Notes under the pieces: generated by a model
Told to the model about the DNA's origin: nothing
What the model saw: only the letters and a program-made list of their open reading frames with translations
Database searches by the model: none
Made by a program: the position numbers and the translations under genes
NCBI RefSeq assembly: GCF_027922325.1
Contig: NZ_BSFL01000003.1
Span: 992,001-1,056,000 of the forward strand
DNA length: 64,000 nt
Reading direction: 5' to 3'
Source: Methylopila turkensis
GTDB taxonomy: Bacteria; Pseudomonadota; Alphaproteobacteria; Rhizobiales; Methylopilaceae
Part shown: piece after piece, positions 17,517-26,100 of the stretch
How the letters are laid out: each line of letters starts with the position of its first letter
How positions within the stretch are numbered: position 1 is the stretch's first letter

Positions 17517-17617
17517 GAAACCTCCCGTTGTCCGCCGTCGCCGCCCCAGAGCGATTCGGCTGGCGTCGTGAGGTGACCGTGCGATTTTGGCGAAAGCGGG
17601 GAGGACCGGCGTGGCCC

Positions 17618-19060
17618 TCACACCGCCGGCAGCGTGAGATCGCAGCGCAGGCCGCCTTCGGGAGCCTCGGACAGCGCGAAGCCGCCGCCGTAGACGCGGG
17701 CGAGGTCGGCCACGATCGCGAGGCCGAGGCCGGAGCCCGGCTTGCTCTCGTCGAGCCGCTTGCCGCGCGCCAGCACCTCGGCGCGCTGCGCTTCCGTCAG
17801 GCCCGGCCCGTCGTCGTCCACCACCACGCGCAGCGCGGAACGGCCGCCCGCAGCCGCGGGCGCCAGCGGCGCGACCGAGATCGCCACCCGCGCGGACGCC
17901 CATTTGCAGGCGTTGTCGACGAGATTGCCGACCATCTCCTCGAAATCCTGCCGCTCGCCGCGAAACCGCAGGCCTTCATCGGAGACGGCGACGTCGATGG
18001 CGAGATCGCGGTCGCGGTGGATCTTGGCCATGGTGCGGGCAAGCGCCTCCACCGCCGGCTGCACCGGGGTGGTCTCGCCGGCGAAGGCGACGCCGGCCGA
18101 CAGCCGCGCGCGCTCGAGGTGGTGATCGATCTGGCGGCGCATCAGCACGGCCTGCTCGCGCACCTTCTGGGCGAAGGCGCCCTCGCCCGTGTCGGCCTCG
18201 TTGGCGATGACCGAGAGCGGCGTCTTCAGCCCATGGGCGAGGTTGCCCACATGGGTGCGGGCGCGCTCCACGATCTCGCGGTTCGATTCGAGCAGCCCGT
18301 TCAGCTCGGCGACGAGCGGCGCGATCTCCTCCGGAAAGGCGCCGTCGAGCCGGGCGCGCGAACCGGAGCGGACCTCCGCGAGCTGGGCGCGCATGCCGGC
18401 GAGCGGCCTGAGGCCGAACCGCACCTGGAAGCCGGTGGTGGTTACGAGGCCGAGGCCGAGCAGCAGGAAGCTCACCAGCAGCGCGACGTTGAAGTTCTGG
18501 ATGTCCTCGTCGATCTCGCCCGCGGCGCCGGCGATCGAGATCAGGAAGCGGCCGTCCGTCCCGAGATCGATGATGCGCTCGACCACGCGCAGGCGCTGGC
18601 TCTCGGGCCCGAGCGCGTAGCCCTCGCGCGTGCCGACCAGCGTCTCCTCGACCCCGAGCTCGGCGAGGCGCGGAAGCTGCTCCTCGAACAGCGACTTCGA
18701 GGTCGTCGCCTCCGGCGGGTCGCGGTCGAGCCGCGTGATCTGCCAGTACCAGCCGGAGAGCGGCAGCTCGAAGCGCGGCTCGCCGAAGGAGCCCGGGTCG
18801 TCCTTGTCGAAGGCGCCGGCCGCGACCGCGCCCACCAGCGTCTTGAGATAGACGTGCAGGCGCTGGTCGAAGCCGCGCTCGACCGAGCGGGTGTAGTAGG
18901 ACGACAGCGTCACGCCGCCGATCAGCAGCATGGCGACCGTCCACAGCGCGGCCGAGCCGAACAGGCGGGCGGCGATGGAGGCCGTCTTCGCGGGCCGCGC
19001 GGCGGGTCCGGCGCGGGTCGCCTGCGCCGGGGAGGCCGCGCCGTCCGCCGGGATGGTCAT
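17618..19060 (-). CDS. Sensor histidine kinase of the PepSY-linked two-component pair
   Basis: 480 residues. The start ATG at 19060 overlaps the regulator stop (ATGA). After a Pro/Ala-rich cytosolic leader there is a membrane helix (about 35-57), a periplasmic sensor to about 175, and a second helix (VALLVSFLLLGLGLV). The HisKA box is LAHGLKTPLSVIANEA (His about 276) and the ATPase motifs are VDDDGPGL and GSGLGLAIV. It resembles PhoQ-type kinases of Alphaproteobacteria that sit with PepSY proteins. The signal is unknown. Confidence 0.9.
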   Translation of the reverse strand: MTIPADGAASPAQATRAGPAARPAKTASIAARLFGSAALWTVAMLLIGGVTLSSYYTRSVERGFDQRLHVYLKTLVGAVAAGAFDKDDPGSFGEPRFELPLSGWYWQITRLDRDPPEATTSKSLFEEQLPRLAELGVEETLVGTREGYALGPESQRLRVVERIIDLGTDGRFLISIAGAAGEIDEDIQNFNVALLVSFLLLGLGLVTTTGFQVRFGLRPLAGMRAQLAEVRSGSRARLDGAFPEEIAPLVAELNGLLESNREIVERARTHVGNLAHGLKTPLSVIANEADTGEGAFAQKVREQAVLMRRQIDHHLERARLSAGVAFAGETTPVQPAVEALARTMAKIHRDRDLAIDVAVSDEGLRFRGERQDFEEMVGNLVDNACKWASARVAISVAPLAPAAAGGRSALRVVVDDDGPGLTEAQRAEVLARGKRLDESKPGSGLGLAIVADLARVYGGGFALSEAPEGGLRCDLTLPAV

Positions 19061-19725
19061 GCGCCCCCGGGCGACGCCAGCACGTAGCCGAGCCCGCGCA
19101 CGGTCTGGATGAGGTCGGAGCCGAGCTTCTTGCGCAGCCGGCCGACGAACACCTCGATCGTGTTGGAGTCGCGGTCGAAGTCCTGGTCGTACATGTGCTC
19201 CACGAGCTCGGTGCGCGAGACCACGCGGCCCTGGTGGTGCATGAGATAGGCCAGCAGGCGGTATTCGTGGCTGGTGAGCTTGATGGCGTTGCCGTCGAGC
19301 GTGACGCGGCCGGCGCGGGTGTCGAGCCGGACCGGGCCGCACAGCAGCTCGCTCGAGGCGTGGCCGGTGGCTCGCCGCAGCAGCGCCCGCAGGCGCGCGA
19401 GCACCTCCTCCATGTGGAACGGCTTCGCGACATAGTCGTCGGCGCCGGCGTCGAAGCCCTGAACCTTGTCCGACCAGCGGTCGCGCGCGGTCAGGATCAG
19501 CACCGGCGCCGTGCGCCCGTCGCGCCGCCACTGCTCCAGCACCGAGATGCCGTCCTTCTTCGGCAGGCCGATGTCGAGCACGATGGCGTCGTAGGGCTCG
19601 GTGTCGCCCAGGAAGTGCCCCTCCTCGCCGTCGTAGGCGCGGTCGACGGCGTAGCCGGCCTCCTCCAGCGCGGCGGTGATCTGGCGGTTGAGGTCGGGGT
19701 CGTCCTCGACGACGAGCAGGCGCAT
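19057..19725 (-). CDS. OmpR-family response regulator (PhoP-like)
   Basis: 222 residues: a receiver (MRLLVVEDDPDLN, phospho-Asp in AIVLDIGLP, Lys in VAKPFHMEEVLAR) and a winged-helix output domain (LTSHEYRLLAYLMHHQGRVVSRTEL, VFVGRLRKKLG). It is coupled to the downstream kinase by a 4-base overlap. The PepSY-domain gene lies 27 bases upstream on the same strand, so the order is pepSY-regulator-kinase. Confidence 0.93.
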   Translation of the reverse strand: MRLLVVEDDPDLNRQITAALEEAGYAVDRAYDGEEGHFLGDTEPYDAIVLDIGLPKKDGISVLEQWRRDGRTAPVLILTARDRWSDKVQGFDAGADDYVAKPFHMEEVLARLRALLRRATGHASSELLCGPVRLDTRAGRVTLDGNAIKLTSHEYRLLAYLMHHQGRVVSRTELVEHMYDQDFDRDSNTIEVFVGRLRKKLGSDLIQTVRGLGYVLASPGGA

Positions 19726-19752
19726 GGAGGAGGTCCTAGTGGTCCGCGGCGG

Positions 19753-20307
19753 TCACTTGACCGTCAGCAGCTTGCCGGTGCCGGCGTCGATCCGCGCGCG
19801 CGCGACCTTGCCGTCCGGGCTGAGCAGAGTGATGTCGTAGGTGAGCAGGCCCTCGACGCTGCAGAGCTTGTAGTCGATGACCTCGCCGTCCCAGGCGTCG
19901 CGGGCGGTGCGGGCGGCGACGACGAGCGTGACGGCCTTCTTGGAGCGGATGGCGTCGCGCGCGTCCCGGGCGGACAGGCAGCCCCCGCCCGACGGGAGCC
20001 GGGGTCCGTCGTCGCGGGCGTCCGGCGCCTTGGGCGCGGGCTCGCGCGCCGGAGCCGCCTGCATGTAGCGCTCGCCGCGCGGCTCGCCGTCGGCCGGCGG
20101 CGTGACCCGGCGGTAGACGCCGGGCGGCGGGCCGTCCTCGCCGGGCGCCGGCGCCGGCACGCGCAGATATTCGCCGGCCCCGGGCGCAGGCACGACGATC
20201 CGTGGGCGGCCGTCCGGACGCGCGCCGTCCTCCGCGGCAGCCGGCCCGAAGGCCAGGGCCGCCGCGACGACGCACGACGTCAAACCGATGGCGCGGACGC
20301 TGTTCAT
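19753..20307 (-). CDS. Secreted PepSY-domain protein
   Basis: 184 residues from ATG 20307, which starts a good signal peptide (SCVVAAALAFGPAAAEDG). A Pro-rich linker with repeated PAPG units follows, then a Cys-containing PepSY-like domain near the C-terminus (LLTYDITLLSPDGKVARARIDAGTGKLL). PepSY proteins beside two-component genes often inhibit proteases or feed information to the kinase. That role is inferred here. An in-frame start 20 codons upstream would hide the signal peptide. Confidence 0.82.
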   Translation of the reverse strand: MNSVRAIGLTSCVVAAALAFGPAAAEDGARPDGRPRIVVPAPGAGEYLRVPAPAPGEDGPPPGVYRRVTPPADGEPRGERYMQAAPAREPAPKAPDARDDGPRLPSGGGCLSARDARDAIRSKKAVTLVVAARTARDAWDGEVIDYKLCSVEGLLTYDITLLSPDGKVARARIDAGTGKLLTVK

Positions 20308-20379
20308 GGCCGCGACGGTGCCCTCCCGGCCCTGAACCCGCGATGAATGCGGGATCGGCCATTCCATCCTCAGGGAGTC

Positions 20380-20865
20380 CTAGGGGGGTGACCCCTCCTC
20401 CGCAAGCGCACGACCTTGCGAAACGACGACGCTGGACGACGACGCCCGCTTCAGATCGTCGATCTGGCGCTGCAGTTCGGCGCGGGCGCGCACGTCGGCC
20501 GCGCCGCGTTCGGCGAACAGCTCGCGGGCGACGCCGGCGTCGCGCTGGCGCGCGAGGACCTGCTCGGTCCGCGCCACGTCCCGCTCCAGCCGCGCGATCG
20601 CGTCGACGATGGGCGCGCGGGCGAGTTCGCAGCCCGCGACCAGCAGCGCGAACACCACGCCCATGCCCGAAACGATCGTCCCCCACGGCGTGCGCGAGCG
20701 GTCGTCGAACTTGGCGGAGAGGCTGGTGAGCTGCGCCGAGACCTCGCCGATGCGGCCGGTGAACAGCTGGTTGAGGTCGTGGACCCCGCGCTCGAGGCCG
20801 TAGACCCGCTGCTCGAGCGCCGCGAGCTTGGCGTCGTCACGCGCGAACGGCGCGGCGCGCGTCAT
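20380..20865 (-). CDS. Coiled-coil membrane protein at the end of the GTA cluster
   Basis: 161 residues, no named family recognised. An N-terminal coiled coil (KLAALEQRVYGLERGVHDLNQ) is followed by one membrane helix (GTIVSGMGVVFALLVAGCEL, about 63-82) and a second charged coiled coil. It overlaps the holin-like gene by 4 bases, so the two are expressed together. A small coiled-coil membrane protein next to a holin could be a lysis or spanin-like accessory, but this is a guess. Confidence 0.7.
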   Translation of the reverse strand: MTRAAPFARDDAKLAALEQRVYGLERGVHDLNQLFTGRIGEVSAQLTSLSAKFDDRSRTPWGTIVSGMGVVFALLVAGCELARAPIVDAIARLERDVARTEQVLARQRDAGVARELFAERGAADVRARAELQRQIDDLKRASSSSVVVSQGRALAEEGSPP

Positions 20866-21212
20866 GCGAGCGGCCGGGTCGTGGTGGCGCGGCCGCGCCA
20901 GGCGTAGGCGGCGCCGATGAGCGACACGAGCGTCGAGGCCACGATCGCGGCCTCGCCCTCGGCGATCTCGACGCCGGCGAGCCGACCGAGCGCCACCAGC
21001 AGCGGCGCGCCGGCCGCAACCGCGACGCCGCGCAGCGTCTGGCTCTCGAACGGCGGCACAGGCTTCAGCGCGCCGGCGATGCGGGGGTCCGCGACCACCT
21101 CGTCGGCGATGCGGCGGACGGCGTCGTGCGCGGCGCGCGCGGTCGCGGCGTCGGCGACGGCTGCGCGCAGCGTCGCTTCGGTGATGGCGTGCGGGAACGT
21201 GGCGCGGGGCAT
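20862..21212 (-). CDS. Holin-like small membrane protein
   Basis: 116 residues from ATG 21212 (GAGGAG ribosome site). A soluble helical N-terminus is followed by two hydrophobic segments (LRGVAVAAGAPLLVALGRLAG and IVASTLVSLIGAAYAW) and an Arg-rich tail (RGRATTTRPLA). The AYAWRGR-like end resembles tails of phage holins. It lies downstream of the GTA fibre gene on the same strand and is coupled to the next gene, which fits a lysis role. Confidence 0.62.
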   Translation of the reverse strand: MPRATFPHAITEATLRAAVADAATARAAHDAVRRIADEVVADPRIAGALKPVPPFESQTLRGVAVAAGAPLLVALGRLAGVEIAEGEAAIVASTLVSLIGAAYAWRGRATTTRPLA

Positions 21213-21366
21213 GGGGCGCTCCTCTGGGCTTGAAGACGGCACGGGGGGCCGATCGCGCGCGGCGGACCGCGGGCGATCACGAAATCGCGGGTTGTTGATG
21301 AGCGGCGGTCACGATCGGGCACCGTATCGCTGGCGCGGGGCCCGGCGCGCCGGCATCATCTCGGCC

Positions 21367-21567
21367 ATGCACCGCTTCCGGTCTCGGCGTTTCTTCTACA
21401 TCAGCCTTCTCGGCTGGACGGCGGCGTTCGGGCTCGTGTTCGATTACCTCGTCGCGACCGTGCCGGGGGCCGGCGAACCCTGGTTCTACAGTTTCGGCAT
21501 CATGATCTACTCGCTGGCGCTGTTCGTGATGACGGTCCTGCACTTCGACCAGTCCGGGCAGCTCTGA
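21367..21567 (+). CDS. Small two-helix membrane protein
   Basis: 66 residues: MHRFRSRRFF, then hydrophobic segments YISLLGWTAAFGLVFDYLVA and SFGIMIYSLALFVMTVL, ending in DQSGQL. The ribosome site is weak, but the hydrophobicity pattern and basic N-terminus look like a genuine membrane protein. It is on the opposite strand to the GTA genes on both sides. Its function is unknown. Confidence 0.55.
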   Translation: MHRFRSRRFFYISLLGWTAAFGLVFDYLVATVPGAGEPWFYSFGIMIYSLALFVMTVLHFDQSGQL

Positions 21568-21574
21568 ACGCGCC

Positions 21575-23089
21575 TCACATGGCGTAGGACAGGATCACGC
21601 AGATCCCGTCACCGCCGCGCCCGCCGGAGCCCGACCCGCCCGTGGTGCGGCCCGCGCCGCCGCCGCCTCCGCCGCCCCCAGGCGCGCCGCCGTCTCCGCC
21701 GTGACCGCCCGCCGTGACCGCGTGCGATCCGCCGCCCCCGCCGCCTCCGCCCATGCCGCGGGCGAAGGCGCGATCTCCACCATGTCCTCCGGCGCCTCCG
21801 GCGGCCGCCGCCGCGCCGCCCGTCGCCTGCCGCGCGGTTCCGCCGACGGCGTATCCGGCGCCGCCCGCGCCGCCGCCGAACCCGCCGCTTGTGGTGGCGG
21901 TCGAGAGGCCGGCTCCGCCGCCGCCGCCGCCCGGACCGACGGGCATCGCCGTGGAGACGGCCGCGATGCCCGCGGCTCCGCTCGATCCGGGACCGCCGGC
22001 GTTCGACGGACCGGAGAGCCCGGAGCCGCCGGTTCCGGCGGTGGAGGTCGTCGTGCCGCCGCCGCCGCCGAGGCCGCCGCCTGGCGCCACGAGCGCCTGC
22101 GCCTCCGGCCCCGAGCCGTTCAGCAGGAAGGCGCTCGCAGCCCCCGCGACGCCCGATCCGCCGCCGGCGGTGACGCCGACCGCGACGCCGGCGCCGCCCG
22201 CGCCGCCCAAACCGACGACGACCGAGCAGGCCGCCGTGATCTCCTCGCCGAGGAAGGTCTCGGTCACGACCGCGCCGGCTCCGCCGCCCGCGCCGCCCGC
22301 GCGCGGAAAGCCGGTGTTGCCGCTCGCCGCTCCGCCGCCCCCTCCGCCGCCGCCGACCAGCGTGACGACGACCCGGCCGGCCCAGTCCGGCTTCGTCCAG
22401 ACGCCGTCCGCGGTGAAGACGTCGGCTTGCGCGCGCTGGGGCGAGCGCGGGAACGACACCGCACCCGTTCCAGGCTCGGCCTCCAGCGCGACGCTCCACG
22501 ACGCGCCGTCGGGCGAGACCTTGAGCGCGAAGGCGTCGGAGCCGATCAGGCCGAGTTCGGCGCGCCCGCCATAGCCGGTCTGAAGCAGCAGGCTCGCCAC
22601 GTCCGCCGCAAGCGCCTTGTTCAGCTTGAGCCGGACATCCGCGCCCGCATGGGTGAAGAGCGCGGCGGCGCTCGCCACGGCGAGCCGGTTGTCGTCGTCG
22701 GCCTCGGCGTTGACGCCGAGCCGCGCCAGTCCGTCGAGCGAGGCGAGCGCGCCGAGCGCCCCGACCCAGACGCCGCCGACATAGGCCAGCAGCACGCCTT
22801 CCGCCTCCACATAGGCGAGCCAGCCCGGCTTCGGCGCGATGAACTCCCAGACGCCGTCGAGGAAAGCGGCGATCCGGCCGTCCTGCCCGGCCCAGGCGCC
22901 GGTCGCGCCCGGCGCCACCAGATGGCGGTCGCCCTCCCCCGGCCCGGCCGGCGGCGCGGTCCGGTCGCGGTCGACGACGCCGAGCTGCACCAACGCGTCG
23001 AGCCGCCGGAACGCCTCGTTGACGGTGACGTGCTTTTGCGCCTGCGCAGGCGCGAGATAGCCGAGGCCGAGATGCGGGCTCTCGCTCAT
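21575..23089 (-). CDS. DUF2793 tail-fibre-like protein with glycine-rich receptor-binding region
   Basis: 504 residues. The N-terminal about 120 residues match DUF2793 (LGLGYLAPAQAQKHVTVNEAFRRLDALVQL-type opening, DGVWEFIAPKPGWLAYVE), typical of GTA or phage tail genes in Alphaproteobacteria. From about residue 225 the protein begins a VVTLVGGGGGGGG region. It then alternates beta-strand-like pieces with long glycine runs to the end, finishing GGRGGDGICVILSYAM. Such glycine-rich domains form polyglycine-II bundles in some phage adhesins. The gene follows the large GTA baseplate gene by 36 bases. Confidence 0.82.
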   Translation of the reverse strand: MSESPHLGLGYLAPAQAQKHVTVNEAFRRLDALVQLGVVDRDRTAPPAGPGEGDRHLVAPGATGAWAGQDGRIAAFLDGVWEFIAPKPGWLAYVEAEGVLLAYVGGVWVGALGALASLDGLARLGVNAEADDDNRLAVASAAALFTHAGADVRLKLNKALAADVASLLLQTGYGGRAELGLIGSDAFALKVSPDGASWSVALEAEPGTGAVSFPRSPQRAQADVFTADGVWTKPDWAGRVVVTLVGGGGGGGGAASGNTGFPRAGGAGGGAGAVVTETFLGEEITAACSVVVGLGGAGGAGVAVGVTAGGGSGVAGAASAFLLNGSGPEAQALVAPGGGLGGGGGTTTSTAGTGGSGLSGPSNAGGPGSSGAAGIAAVSTAMPVGPGGGGGGAGLSTATTSGGFGGGAGGAGYAVGGTARQATGGAAAAAGGAGGHGGDRAFARGMGGGGGGGGSHAVTAGGHGGDGGAPGGGGGGGGAGRTTGGSGSGGRGGDGICVILSYAM

Positions 23090-23125
23090 GGGACGGCTCC
23101 GGAGATGTGAGGAAGGCGCTTCAAC

Positions 23126-26100
23126 TCAGAGCGCGAGCGTGGCCCGCGCCGGCAGGCCGGGACCGGCCACGGCGGACAGTTGCCGCACCGCGACCTGCAG
23201 CGCGGCGGGAGCCGTACCGAAGTCGGCGACCTGCATGGCGTGCGTGTACACAGTCGTCTGCGTTCCTGTGGCGAGCACGCGCACGGGCGCGTCCTCGCCA
23301 AGGATCTCGACCTCGTAGGCTTCCGCCTCTTCGGCGAGCCGCACCTCGCGGGCGTCGAAGTCGTCGCCGCCGATCCGCGTGCGGCGGATCCAGCTCAGCG
23401 TCACGTCGCCGGAGACGCCCCGCCGCGCCTTCAGGCCGACGGGGGCGAGCGGCAGCAGCCCCCTCGCTCCGGCGCGCTCGGAAAGCGCCACATAGGTCGG
23501 GTCGTCGCGCGGCCGGGTGGACGGCCCCGCCGCCCATGTCAGCGTCAGCCCGCGCTCGGCCTCGGGAAGAGTCGAGACCGGCGTCGCGGCGTCGATCAGC
23601 GCGAAGGCCCATCCGGCGGGCTTTGCGCTGATCGCGGCGTCCTCGGTGCCGGCCTGGCCGCGGAGCAGCATAGAAAGCCGCCAGCGGCCGGTCCCGACCA
23701 GCTCCGCGTCGCGGAACTGCAGCACCTCCCAGACGCCGTCCCCGCCGCGGACGGCGGCGACGTTCGCGCCGGCGAACAACGCCTCCGCGGTCACGCTTTC
23801 GAGCGCGCGGTCCGGCCCGACCTCGACCTCGACGACGTTCAAGCGGTCGAAGCGTCCGCTCGCGTGGGGCCCGAGCGGCGCGGCCAGCGCGCCGAGCGTC
23901 GCCGGCAGCGGCAACGTTTCGTCGAGCGCGAAGCCGGCGCCGTCGCGCGAGCGGAACACGGCGGCCGGCGTCCAGGGCCGCGCATAGGCGGCGAGCCGCG
24001 GCGCATGGGCCGGCTCGTCGCCGGAAATCAGCGGCAGGTCGAGCACGGCGAACGCCGGCGCGATCGGCCGCCCCTTCGCCGGCGGCGGCCGCGGATCGTC
24101 CTCGATCGGCGCGACCGCGCGCGCGTCCGGGTCGGCGCGCACGGCCTTCGCCGGCCGCACGAACTCGTCGCCGATCTCGTCGAGGCGCATCAGCGTGGTC
24201 CGGCCGTGGGCGGCGAAGCGCACGAGGTCGCCCGGCTCCAGCGCCAGCCCGCTCGGCGGCAGCGTCCACTCGCCCCGCTCGCGCGCGACCGACGCCTCGA
24301 TCAGCATTCCGTCGGCGAGCGCCTGCGCCTCGGCGTTAGACAGCGCGAGCGGGATGCTCGCCTCCGCGACCGCCCGGCCCTCGCCCGCGAGCCGGCGCGC
24401 CTCCACCGCCGCCTGGCGGTAGTCGATGTCCGGATCGACATGGCGCAGCTTCAGCGCCGCCGGCACTTCGGAAGCCTGCGCGCGCGTCAGCCGGAAGGCG
24501 GGCCGCCCCTCGCCGGGATCGACGAGATCATCGGGCCCGAGTTCCGCGACCGGGGCCGCCGGACGGTTGGCGATCCGGATCGCGGCGCCGCGCGCGAGCG
24601 CCTGCGCGCCGAAGGCCTCCAGCAGCGGCTCGATCGCCTCGCGCGGGCTCATCACCCGGTCGATGGCGTAGCCGCGCACCAACCCGTCGAGATCGGCGAG
24701 CTCGAGCGCGGCGCCCGACGGCGCGGCGATGTCGGCGACGACGTCGCGCAAGGCCGCGAAGCCGAGCCGGCCGGTCAGCCAATGGCCGCGCTTCCAGTTC
24801 TCGGCGTCCTTCCACACGTCGGTCCGGGCGGGAAAGGCGGGGTGAGGCCGCGCGTCCCAGCACCAGCAGAAGATGCGCGACGCGTCGATCATGCGCGCGC
24901 CCGTGAGCGCCGACACCGGGTTGTTCCCGGCCGCGGGCGCCCAGTGCGCAAGCTGCGCCGCGAGATAGGCGCGCTGGGCGACGTCGTCCCGGCGGCCGTT
25001 GGAGAAATGCGGGACGGCGGTCTCCGACGATTTCGGGTCCACGAACACGTTGGGCTGGTTCGCGCCCTTGTCGATCGCGGGGCAGCCGACCTCGCACAGC
25101 ACGATCGGCTTAGACCCGGGAATCCAGGCGGTCGGCGTCGCCGCCCGGACGCCGCCCGGACGATCATGATGCGGGTTCGACCACCAGCCGTGGAAATCCT
25201 TGACGCGGAAGACCCAGTGCTCGCCATGGGCCGTGTCGACGATCGGCGTGCGGACCTGCGCCGCGCGGTCTTCGGCGCCGGCGTAGAACCAGTCGAAGCC
25301 CTCGCCGCCCTCGACATTGGCGTCGAGATAGGCGGCGTCATAGGGCCCGCGCCAGCCGGCCGCGGCGTCGAGATGGCCGCCGCCGTCGCGCCAGTCGGCG
25401 AGCGGGGCGTAGAGGTCGACGCCGACGAAGTCGACGTTCGCGTCCGACCACAGCGGGTCGAGATGGAAATGGACGTCGCCGGAGCCGTCGTCCGGACGGT
25501 GGCCGGAATATTCGGTCCAGTCCGCGGCGTAGCCGATGCGCGTGTCGGCGCCCAGCACCACGCGCGCCTCCGCCGCCAGGGCCTGGAAGGCCGCGACCGC
25601 CGGATAGCTGGACGGCCCGTCGCGCACGGCGGTGAGCGCGACCATCTCCGAGCCGATCAGGAAGGCGTCGACGCCGCCTGCGGCCTCGGCAAGCCGGGCC
25701 ATGTGCAGCACGAAGCGGCGGTAGGACCACTCGCCCGGCCCGTCGTAGTCGACCGTGCGGCGGTCGCCATGCCAGCCGAAATCGCCCGCCGCAGCCGTCC
25801 CGAAAAAGGCCGCGACTTGGGCCGCCGCGGCCGGCGTCCCGTCCGGCGAGCCCGGCCGTCCCGGCGCGGGGTGGCAGGTGATGCGGCCGCGCCAGGGATA
25901 GGCCGGCTGCTCCGCCGCGCCATAGGGGTCCGGCAGTCCGTTGTCCGAGGCCACGTCCATCAGGATGAAAGGCGTCAGCATCACCTCGAAGCCGCGATCC
26001 TTCAGCGTGCGGATGGCCTGCCAGACCGCGCGGTCGGCCGGCGCGCCGCCGAGCGCGGGCGCGCCGTCGATCCGGCTGACGAGCTGCATCTCGCCGCGGG

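Noticed and set aside
17528..19087. A 519-codon plus-strand frame
   Set aside because: Antisense to the second histidine kinase, low-complexity Arg/Ala composition, no ribosome site.
21600..22350. A tandem DNA repeat or CRISPR-like array in the GGC/GCC-rich stretch
   Set aside because: The periodicity comes from glycine codons of the DUF2793 protein; there are no constant repeats with unique spacers.
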